In this document: piece after piece, positions 8,258 through 14,001 of the stretch
Layout of the letters: each line of letters starts with the position of its first letter
Position numbering within the stretch: position 1 is the stretch's first letter
DNA from: Streptomyces spectabilis
GTDB lineage: Bacteria > Actinomycetota > Actinomycetes > Streptomycetales > Streptomycetaceae
NCBI RefSeq assembly: GCF_008704795.1
Contig: NZ_CP023690.1
Location: forward strand, 3,420,501-3,484,500
Direction: 5' to 3'
DNA: 64,000 bases
The notes under the pieces: generated by a model
The model's input: the letters and a program-made list of their open reading frames with translations, nothing else
Told to the model about the DNA's origin: nothing
The model's database searches: none
Position numbers and translations under genes: made by a program

Positions 8258-9616
8258 CTATGCGGCGAGGAGCGTGCGGGCTCGCTCGTTGAAGTCTGCA
8301 ACGAGCGGATGCGTCCCGAAGGGTGTCATTCGCTTTCGGACGTCTTGCAGTGCCTCCACTGCACGCGAAGATTTCACGCGACGAGCCAGATCGATGGTCT
8401 TGACTGCCGCAGAGTGAGCAGCGTCAAGGTCCCCTTTTTGTAGATGAGTGACCGCCAATGCAGCCTGGGACATTGCGCCGCGCCGTGCACGGTTCTGCTT
8501 ACGTGCATGCTCAATGGAACGGGACGCGTGTACGGCAGCGAGATCGGGTTGCTTCAAATCCCTGAAGGCGTTAGCCATCTCGCCATGAAGGTAGGCGCCA
8601 TCGATGAACTTTGCCCACGTTGGCCTATCGCGCTCGGAGTCGGCACGGTCGAATGCCCGCTCAGACGCTGCCACGGCCCTAGCGGTGCCCGTCTTGTCGC
8701 CGAGCGCAGCAAGGGCCCGCGCTTCGAGTACCCACAGGTCTGCGAGGCATGACGGTGCATCCACACGCGCGAGACCGTGTCGCCCTGTCTGCGCTAGCCT
8801 CCGCCCTTCGGCAGGGTTGCCCCTGAGTGTTGCCTGATCCGCCATCCCGGCAAGCACGTGCGCCCCTAGAGCCGCATCCTGCGACTCCTCCGCCATGCGG
8901 AGACTCTGAATCAGATATCGCTGTGCCGCGGCATGCTCGCCGTTGTCGAACGCCATCCAACCAAGCAAGTACGTCTGCTCGCAGATTGCAGCGGTGAGGG
9001 CGCGATAGACCTCTTTCGAGTAGGTGCGGCGAAGCAGCGGGTAGACATGCTCATTCATGTACTCCTTGAGCAGTTTCCGGCCTGCACCGCCCCCCTGCAT
9101 AACGTCAATCTCTTGGAACGAACCGAACATGTTGCGCACATGGGTCACATCCTCCACGCGCAACCGTTGGCCGCTCGCCGGCTTCGGTTCTTGATCGAGC
9201 GTGCTAAGGAGCCAGTCGCGGGACGGTCCGACACCCGCCGCAACTGTGAACGGCAGTGCTGCCAAGACGTGCCTTCGATCCATGTCCGCTCTCCCGAGTT
9301 CGGTCACTGCCTCCACCGTCTCTTTCCACGATGGGTTGTACTTCAGCGAGCGGTCAAGGTCAGGTTGATCGCCGAGGCCGATGTCGTACGTCGTGACTCG
9401 TCGGTCGCAGTGTCCGGAGAACACGTCAGCGATGATCACTGGTAGCGGAGCGCGCGGGGTCATGCCCTCCATCCATCGGCGAACGCTGCTTGCATCCGGG
9501 CTGACCTGGGCATGCCCAATCTCGTGGGCACGACGCTTCACTCGCCGTGCTAACTCCGCTTGGCTCATGCCAGCGGTCAGGAGCATGTCCCGGAGTTTGT
9601 CGTTCGGCGCGGTCAT
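8258..9616 (-). CDS. HTH (Cro/C1-like) regulator with C-terminal TPR repeats
   Basis: 452 residues from the ATG at 9616; the frame stays open far upstream but that part is antisense to the Nudix gene. Residues 1-75 form a Cro/C1-type helix-turn-helix (LRDMLLTAGMSQAELARRVK, VSPDASSVRRWMEG). From about 180 on are repeated helical pairs typical of tetratricopeptide repeats (AAAQRYLIQSLRMAEES, AHVLAGMADQATLRGNPAEG). This layout is common in Streptomyces signal-responsive regulators, with the TPR part binding a small molecule or peptide. Codon 22 (9551-9553) is TTA, so translation may need the bldA tRNA. It is divergent from the Nudix gene. Confidence 0.8.
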   Translation of the reverse strand: MTAPNDKLRDMLLTAGMSQAELARRVKRRAHEIGHAQVSPDASSVRRWMEGMTPRAPLPVIIADVFSGHCDRRVTTYDIGLGDQPDLDRSLKYNPSWKETVEAVTELGRADMDRRHVLAALPFTVAAGVGPSRDWLLSTLDQEPKPASGQRLRVEDVTHVRNMFGSFQEIDVMQGGGAGRKLLKEYMNEHVYPLLRRTYSKEVYRALTAAICEQTYLLGWMAFDNGEHAAAQRYLIQSLRMAEESQDAALGAHVLAGMADQATLRGNPAEGRRLAQTGRHGLARVDAPSCLADLWVLEARALAALGDKTGTARAVAASERAFDRADSERDRPTWAKFIDGAYLHGEMANAFRDLKQPDLAAVHASRSIEHARKQNRARRGAMSQAALAVTHLQKGDLDAAHSAAVKTIDLARRVKSSRAVEALQDVRKRMTPFGTHPLVADFNERARTLLAA

Positions 9617-9696
9617 GGCTGCACTCCGATCATCTGGCCCCGGTTGGAAGTGCCAAGGTTTACCACCCCCTAAGACGCTACCCCCGATACGCCTCC

Positions 9697-9722
9697 GGGA
9701 GTTTGCTGTGTGCCCAACTCCC
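9697..9722. promoter_or_regulatory. Inverted repeat in the divergent control region
   Basis: GGGAGTT (9697-9703) and AACTCCC (9716-9722) sit in the 135-base gap between the HTH-TPR regulator and the Nudix gene, about 20 bases before the Nudix ribosome site. It could be an operator for the regulator or a leader hairpin. Confidence 0.35.
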
Positions 9723-9751
9723 CTATGAACCATCGAATTTGGAGGTGCCTG

Positions 9752-10267
9752 ATGGCACACGCCGACGTTGACCAGGCCAACCCGCCTGCACGGCGTATCG
9801 GATGCGTGGTCTTGATCCGGAACCGGTCCGGAGATGTGCTCATGGTCAAGCCCACGTACAAGCACGCCGACAGCAAGCAAGGGTGGCAACTCCCCGGAGG
9901 CGGCGCGCATCAGGGCGAGGGCATCGCTGCGGCGGCTGTCCGTGAGGTGAAGGAGGAGACCGGGCTTACGGTCAAGGTCTCTCACGCGGTCTGTATCGAT
10001 CAGGTGCCTGCGAGCGAAGACGGTTCGAGCGCCGAGGGGGTGAACCTTGTGTGCGATGGGGGCACAGTGCTGCACGAGCAAGCCGTAACCGTGACCGTGC
10101 CGGAGAGCGCAAGGGCGGAACTCTCCGAGGTGCGATGGGTCGCCATGGGCGAGCTGGACGAGTTGGCGTTCCCCTATCAGGTGGCCCGCGTCCGCAACGC
10201 CGTGCGCGCCGCTGAGTTCGGAATGCGGCTGCCGCTGTACCGGCTCGGCGAGGCTGCATCCGCTTAG
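9752..10267 (+). CDS. Nudix hydrolase
   Basis: 171 residues from the ATG at 9752, chosen because GGAGG (9741-9745) sits 6 bases upstream; the in-frame ATG at 9710 has no such site. The Nudix box is complete: GGAHQGE, seven residues, REVKEETGL, giving Gx5Ex7REUxEExGU. The substrate is some nucleoside diphosphate linked to another group and cannot be told from sequence. Actinomycete integrative elements such as pSAM2 carry a Nudix protein implicated in control of transfer, so an element-specific regulatory role is as likely as house-cleaning. Divergent from the HTH-TPR regulator. Confidence 0.85.
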   Translation: MAHADVDQANPPARRIGCVVLIRNRSGDVLMVKPTYKHADSKQGWQLPGGGAHQGEGIAAAAVREVKEETGLTVKVSHAVCIDQVPASEDGSSAEGVNLVCDGGTVLHEQAVTVTVPESARAELSEVRWVAMGELDELAFPYQVARVRNAVRAAEFGMRLPLYRLGEAASA

Positions 10268-10767
10268 ACGCAAAGCTCCGTTCGGGTGCGCTCCGTCGGT
10301 GAGGTGTACCCGAACGGTCCGGCTCCGCTCTCAGCGGCTAGCCCCTACTGCCCAGACCCCGCGCCGGGGCTGCCGCAGGGAGCGGAGCCCACAAGACCCG
10401 CCGCACTCGTTTTTTCATGCAGCTGTACGAGTGCGCCATGACCCGACCGTACGGCCCTGGTGAGCGTGGCTGTCGGGTCAGCAGCGGCCCCCGACCCCCC
10501 GTGCGAGTACAGCTCTGTCGGAGGCCGCTGTGCGGCAGACCCGCCCCGCTCTCCCACAGCACGCCGCCCATGACCAAGGGCAAGGGAGCGCGTGGGCTGC
10601 CGCCCGACCTGCCTTCAGGGACCGGCAGGGACGGGCGCGCCCCGGCTAGCGCTGTTCGTGTGGGGCGCTAGTCGGGGCCCACGACCCCATCCGGCTGTGC
10701 TCATGCGCAACCACGGCCGGATGGAACAGCAAGCGCCGTGCACCACTCCAACAAGGAGGCACACGCA
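10268..10767 (+). other. 500-base noncoding stretch packed with hairpins
   Basis: No gene is supported. Eight inverted repeats lie in it, nearly end to end: 10278-10287/10308-10317 (10 bases); 10321-10329/10381-10389 (9), enclosing GCGGC-GCCCC/GGGGC-GCCGC (10334-10345 with 10366-10376); 10403-10410/10427-10434 (8); 10440-10447/10472-10479 (8); 10482-10489/10523-10530 (8); 10640-10652/10665-10677 (13, one G-T pair); and 10687-10695/10716-10724 (9). All but the 13-base one are perfect. The first may end the Nudix transcript. So many in a row suggest a structured RNA, a transfer or replication origin, or stacked terminators insulating the next genes. Confidence 0.5.
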
Positions 10768-11208
10768 ATGACCGCAACAACGATTGATCTGCGGACCGGC
10801 CGCGCGCTCGTCGACGACGACCTCTTCAGCAGCGTCGCGCACTTTGTGCACGTCCACAGCGGACAGCCGATGGGGCGAGCGGAGCACATCGTCGACCAGG
10901 CGTTGGCGTTCGTCTTCACCGCGGCGACAACGACCGTGAACATGGTCCCGTCCGATGACGTGGACCTCGGCTTGCACGCGTTCATCTTGCACACCGAGGC
11001 GTACGCCGAGTTCTGCGACAGGCACGCAGGGCGCTTCCTGCACCACAACCCCGCCCCCGGTGCGGGCGGTCGAACGCTCGAAGCGGTCACCGCTTCCGTG
11101 CACGCCATGAAGGCCGCTGGTTTCGCGATCCGGGATGAACTGTGGACCGTAAACAGCGAGAGTGCCGCGCAGTGCGATGCGGACTGCGGACGCCCGTACG
11201 GCAAGTGA
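10768..11208 (+). CDS. Histidine-rich protein resembling the glycine-rich-domain (GRDP) N-terminal fold
   Basis: 146 residues from the ATG at 10768 (AAGGAGG at 10753-10759). The core GLHAFILHTEAYAEFCDRHA then GRFLHHNP resembles the 'WHxHxxxxxxYxxFC...GxxxxH' pattern of GRDP-like proteins (PF07173 type), recalled rather than searched. Histidines and a cysteine cluster there, and a second Cys pair ends the protein (CDADCGRPYGK), so metal binding is plausible. It is followed by a hairpin and then by a kinase-fold gene in the same orientation, which suggests the pair works together. Function unknown. Confidence 0.6.
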   Translation: MTATTIDLRTGRALVDDDLFSSVAHFVHVHSGQPMGRAEHIVDQALAFVFTAATTTVNMVPSDDVDLGLHAFILHTEAYAEFCDRHAGRFLHHNPAPGAGGRTLEAVTASVHAMKAAGFAIRDELWTVNSESAAQCDADCGRPYGK

Positions 11209-11244
11209 TCAGACCGCCGGAGTAGCGTCCGGCCCATCACATGT

Positions 11245-11285
11245 GGCAGAGCCGATCCGGGGGGATTCCGCGGGTCGGCTCTGCC
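11245..11285 (+). terminator. Hairpin between the histidine-rich gene and the kinase gene
   Basis: GGCAGAGCCGA (11245-11255) pairs perfectly with TCGGCTCTGCC (11275-11285). No T-tract follows; the ribosome site GAAAGGA of the kinase gene comes 5 bases later. It may act as a partial terminator or attenuator that sets the ratio of the two products. Confidence 0.55.
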
Positions 11286-11303
11286 CTGTTGAAAGGACTG
11301 TGA

Positions 11304-12161
11304 GTGTCAGCCCCCGAACCCCGCCAGATTCCCGCCCCGGTCTCCGCAATGCTGGACCCCTCTGAGTCACGGGTCGTCGTGGACCGGCGCGGCTCCACCG
11401 TGTGGCACGTTCGCACGCAGGACGCCGAGTACGCCGTGAAGCTCGGTTACCCCATCGAAGCAACCGCCGACTGGCCTGCCGCGGAATGGACGGCTCGCGC
11501 CCCCGCTCGGGAAGGCGCGGTGCTACAGCACCTTGGGAGCGCGGCGGCGCACTACGGGGTGTGGGAGCAAGGCACGTGGAACGTGCAGCCGTGGCACACG
11601 GGCAGCGACCTGTACGCATTGTGGAAGCCACATCGCACCCGACACGGCATGTCGCGCCCCCCGGTGCGTGACGCACTCGCGTCGGCGCGTGCCCTCGCCG
11701 AGCTGCACGACAGAGGGTGCATTCACGGGGACGTGCAGCCCATGCATTTCATCCTCGGCGAGGAGCCGGCGAGCGCCACTCTCATTGACTTGGCCCTGGT
11801 GCGCGGCGCCACCGTGCCGCAGCGGTTCGACTTTCCGTACCCCGGGTGTCTCGTCCACTACGAGGCACCAGAGATCTCCCGCAGCGTGCTCGAACGCGGC
11901 GAGGCGGAACCGACGCAGGAAGCGGACGTGTACGGATTCGGTGCATCGCTGCTCATGGCGGCCACAGGGTGGCGACATGTCGAGTACCCAGACACAGCCC
12001 CCCGCGCAGAACAGCGGCGATACATCGTGGAGAGGACACACCGCCCGGTGAACATCGCGGGCATGCTGGGGTGGCTCGTCAACGACATGCTTCGCCCCGA
12101 CTCGCGCGACAGGCCAACCATGTCCGAGGTGTGCAAGACCCTGGAAGAAACCAGCCCGTAA
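11304..12161 (+). CDS. Protein kinase-fold protein with altered catalytic motifs
   Basis: 285 residues, GTG start after GAAAGGA. The N-lobe shows YAVKLGY (the ATP-binding Lys). The catalytic loop reads HGDVQPMHF (Asp kept, HRD changed to HGD), the metal loop reads IDLALV where DFG would be, an APE-like YEAPEIS follows, and then EADVYGFGASLLMAATG. The HGD form is typical of aminoglycoside-phosphotransferase and some Ser/Thr kinase-like proteins. The kept Lys, Asp and Asp argue for activity on a protein or small molecule. It follows the histidine-rich gene and may modify it or a host target. No membrane segment or sensor domain, unlike Streptomyces PASTA kinases. Confidence 0.7.
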   Translation: MSAPEPRQIPAPVSAMLDPSESRVVVDRRGSTVWHVRTQDAEYAVKLGYPIEATADWPAAEWTARAPAREGAVLQHLGSAAAHYGVWEQGTWNVQPWHTGSDLYALWKPHRTRHGMSRPPVRDALASARALAELHDRGCIHGDVQPMHFILGEEPASATLIDLALVRGATVPQRFDFPYPGCLVHYEAPEISRSVLERGEAEPTQEADVYGFGASLLMAATGWRHVEYPDTAPRAEQRRYIVERTHRPVNIAGMLGWLVNDMLRPDSRDRPTMSEVCKTLEETSP

Positions 12162-12175
12162 GGCTGGTCAGCTAG

Positions 12176-12457
12176 CTACTCGCTGTCCTGGTGCCCGTCC
12201 TCGCGGGCGGGCTCCGCAGGATCGACCACGAACGTCCCCTTGCCCCACTCGGTCCGGACGATCCCGCGTTCCCGCAGAACGCGCACCGCTCGGCGGGCCG
12301 TTTCGCGCGCGACCTTGAACCGCTCACATAGTTCGGACTCGGATGGGATGCGCTCACCATGCTTGATCCGCCCATCCCGAATGTCCGCGCTCGGGGCATC
12401 AAGCACCCGCATGTACGGGGCGTACGGCGCGTGAGGATCGCTCGGGCGTTCAGGCAT
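12176..12457 (-). CDS. GntR-family winged-helix regulator (KorSA-like in size and setting)
   Basis: 93 residues. DIRDGRIKHGERIPSESELCERF and ARETARRAVRVLRERGIVRTEWGKGTFVV is a complete GntR winged helix; there is no effector domain behind it. Such short GntR proteins act as master repressors of actinomycete integrative elements (KorSA of pSAM2). The start ATG at 12457 is followed upstream by a cluster of TAGAC repeats in the divergent gap, most simply its own operator, so it probably represses itself and the rightward gene at 12639. Confidence 0.8.
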   Translation of the reverse strand: MPERPSDPHAPYAPYMRVLDAPSADIRDGRIKHGERIPSESELCERFKVARETARRAVRVLRERGIVRTEWGKGTFVVDPAEPAREDGHQDSE

Positions 12458-12467
12458 GGGGAGAGCG

Positions 12468-12545
12468 TAGACACCAGGCCAATCTCAGGCGACTTAGACG
12501 GGTAGCCCTGTTAGACAGGTAGACGAGTTAGACGAGTTGCGTCTA
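12468..12545. promoter_or_regulatory. Cluster of TAGAC repeats, candidate operator of the GntR regulator
   Basis: TAGAC occurs at 12468-12472, 12495-12499, 12512-12516, 12520-12524 and 12529-12533, and in reverse as GTCTA at 12541-12545. Three of them are TTAGAC with starts at 12494, 12511 and 12528, exactly 17 bases apart. A perfect 9-base tandem repeat TAGACGAGT covers 12520-12537. The cluster begins 11 bases upstream of the gntR start and lies between divergent genes. Confidence 0.65.
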
Positions 12546-12569
12546 GCGTCGCCCCGAAAACCAGAAGCG

Positions 12570-12603
12570 CCCCGACAGACCGATTAGGCCCGGTCCATCG
12601 GGG
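12570..12603 (+). other. Hairpin in the leader of the 12639 gene
   Basis: CCCCGA (12570-12575) pairs with TCGGGG (12598-12603), and GACCG (12578-12582) pairs with CGGTC (12591-12595). It sits 35 bases before the start at 12639 and could be an attenuator or a stabilising 5' stem. Confidence 0.45.
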
Positions 12604-12638
12604 CTTGCCGAGACAGCTTTCGAGGAGCTGAAACGACC

Positions 12639-13010
12639 GTGCGTGATGCTATCGCCCGCACCCTGTCTTGGGTGCTCGCCTTACTGCCCCGAGCCCGCCG
12701 CGCCAAGCCGGGACGCCACACCGCCAAATTCCTTCTCCGTCGGCGAGGCTCCGACAGGCAGCCCACCCCACCGTTGCAGCCGACCCCTGCCCCCCTGCGG
12801 CAGCCCGCACCCGAGTCCGCTTCCGCTGCTGCCTGGCGTACACCCTGGCGGGCACCGAGCGCCGAGACGGTCCGGAAGATCTTCGAACAACGCCCCGATC
12901 TGCCCTACCTGCAACGCGAGCGGTGGCGCGCGGCAGCATTCGCAGAACTCGGCTTGGACTACGACCACCCCACCACCAACATCACTCCCGTCCGGCGGGT
13001 GACCACATGA
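12639..13010 (+). CDS. Element-borne protein with proline-rich linker, unknown function
   Basis: 123 residues, GTG start preceded by GAGGAGCTGAAACGACC. The N-terminus is a short hydrophobic and basic stretch (TLSWVLALLPRARRAK), possibly a membrane-contact helix. A proline-rich linker (residues 40-65) leads to a small helical domain (PSAETVRKIFEQRPDLPYL, ERWRAAAFAELGLDY). It overlaps the next gene by 4 bases. Similar small proteins are common in Streptomyces integrative elements; I cannot assign a role. Confidence 0.6.
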   Translation: MRDAIARTLSWVLALLPRARRAKPGRHTAKFLLRRRGSDRQPTPPLQPTPAPLRQPAPESASAAAWRTPWRAPSAETVRKIFEQRPDLPYLQRERWRAAAFAELGLDYDHPTTNITPVRRVTT

Positions 13011-13228
13011 CCCCCGACGGAGTCACAAACGAGCCCACCACCCCCACACGGCCCGTGCTCGGCATCTGCGAGCACTGGACCACAGCCCCCGTCCCTGTGG
13101 GTGAGATTCCGCGTGCGAGTGGCGGAGGCTGGCACACCCACTACGTGTGCCCCGACTGCGTGCACCTGTACGGGCCGCTCGCGCAGTGGGACGAGCTGCC
13201 CGCGATGCGCTGGACGACTCGGCGCTAG
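13007..13228 (+). CDS. Small zinc-ribbon-like protein
   Basis: 73 residues from the ATG in the ATGA overlap at 13007. Two ligand pairs are visible, CEH (residues 23-25) and CPDC after WHTHYV, a pattern fitting a one-zinc ribbon. It is translated with the preceding gene and followed by a terminator. Role unknown; DNA or protein binding is a guess. Confidence 0.6.
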   Translation: MTPDGVTNEPTTPTRPVLGICEHWTTAPVPVGEIPRASGGGWHTHYVCPDCVHLYGPLAQWDELPAMRWTTRR

Positions 13229-13249
13229 GCACCCCTAGCCGCAGGACTC

Positions 13250-13281
13250 GGCCCCGCTCGGCTGCTCTGTCGGGCGGGGCC
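13250..13281 (+). terminator. Terminator after the zinc-ribbon gene
   Basis: GGCCCCGC (13250-13257) pairs with GCGGGGCC (13274-13281), followed by CGTCTTGTGTCT. Confidence 0.7.
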
Positions 13282-13363
13282 CGTCTTGTGTCTGAAGTGC
13301 GCTCACAGTGTGTAGGCCACGTGATAGGCATGAGTGATCTTGCTTGAGATCAGGGGAGGGATC

Positions 13364-13807
13364 ATGAAGCGAAAGACGCGTAACTGGGTGATCGGCGGTG
13401 CAGCGCTGTTCGTCATCGGTGCTGTGGGGTCGCTGTTTCAGGACGACGACAGCGGCGAGGCGGAAGCCAAGCCCAAGCCGTCCGTCACGGAGTCCGTGAA
13501 GAAGGAGAGCAAGCCCGAGGAGAAGCCGTCTAAGCCCGCTGCGGGCGGTGGCATCCCCTCGCCGGACCCCGCGCAGACAGCGAGGCTGATATGCGCTCTG
13601 CGGACCATTGAGCCCGGCCTAGTCGCTAAGGAAGACCGCGCGGTGGACCGGGCCCGCAACGTGTGCTCGGACATCAAGGCGGACAAGGGCACCGCCACGG
13701 TGCGAGCGAACGTGAAGCTTCGGTACGAGGGGGGCACCGTACCGAGCCTGACCGACGAGCAAGCCGGACAGGTCGTGACCGCCATTAGGTCGTCGTTCTG
13801 CAACTGA
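13364..13807 (+). CDS. Membrane-anchored exported protein at the element's right end
   Basis: 147 residues from the ATG at 13364 (GGGGAGGG at 13353-13360). Basic start KRKTRNW, one membrane segment (VIGGAALFVIGAVGSLF), a charged Lys/Glu/Pro-rich linker (residues 28-65), then a small outer domain with three cysteines (ICALR, VCSDI, SSFCN). It is likely anchored in the cell membrane facing outward. It is the last gene before the host chromosome; such terminal cargo genes often change the lysogen, for example by superinfection exclusion, but nothing here proves that. Confidence 0.6.
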   Translation: MKRKTRNWVIGGAALFVIGAVGSLFQDDDSGEAEAKPKPSVTESVKKESKPEEKPSKPAAGGGIPSPDPAQTARLICALRTIEPGLVAKEDRAVDRARNVCSDIKADKGTATVRANVKLRYEGGTVPSLTDEQAGQVVTAIRSSFCN

Positions 13808-13821
13808 TCAGGACAGAGATC

Positions 13822-13852
13822 AGCCCCGTTCGGCCAAGGTCCGGACGGGGCT
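13822..13852 (+). terminator. Terminator of the last element gene
   Basis: AGCCCCGTTCGG (13822-13833) pairs with CCGGACGGGGCT (13841-13852) with one mismatch, followed by TCTCC. Confidence 0.7.
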
Positions 13853-13916
13853 TCTCCATGCTCTGACCAGGCACTACCCTCAGAACTCCTACTAACGAGC
13901 ATCGGGGCTTCCCGAA

Positions 13917-13938
13917 CAAGGGGGCTCCGCCCCCCTTG
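13917..13938. terminator. Terminator between the element and dnaG
   Basis: CAAGGGGG (13917-13924) and CCCCCTTG (13931-13938) around a 6-base loop. It is placed to stop dnaG transcription from the right and readthrough from the left. Confidence 0.6.
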
Positions 13939-13963
13939 GACCCCCGCCAATCGGCGCTCCGCG

Positions 13964-13989
13964 CCTCGTCCTCAAACGCCGGACGGGCT
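13964..13989. repeat. Dispersed intergenic repeat, copy 1
   Basis: A 26-base sequence running from CCTCGTCCTC to CCGGACGGGCT, identical to 33935-33960. A CAATCGGC lies 16 bases ahead of it (13948-13955) and 14 bases ahead of the other copy. Repeats of this type sit in many Streptomyces intergenic regions. Confidence 0.8.
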
Positions 13990-14001
13990 ACGAACAGCCC
14001 C

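Noticed and set aside
10321..10393. Possible tRNA gene (acceptor-like GGCTCCG/CGGAGCC stem and about 73 bases long)
   Set aside because: No T-loop GTTCRA, no usable anticodon arm, and the inner pairing forms one long stem rather than a cloverleaf. Kept as part of the structured region.
10417..10671. 84-residue open frame in the structured region
   Set aside because: No ribosome site, low-complexity Arg/Pro/Gly translation, crossed by several inverted repeats.
12495..12545. CRISPR-like array of short repeats
   Set aside because: Repeats are 5-9 bases and spacers irregular and too short; no cas genes. It reads as an operator.
13964..13989. Attachment site (attR) of the element
   Set aside because: The same sequence occurs at 33935-33960 far inside the host region, so it is a dispersed repeat and not evidence of integration.
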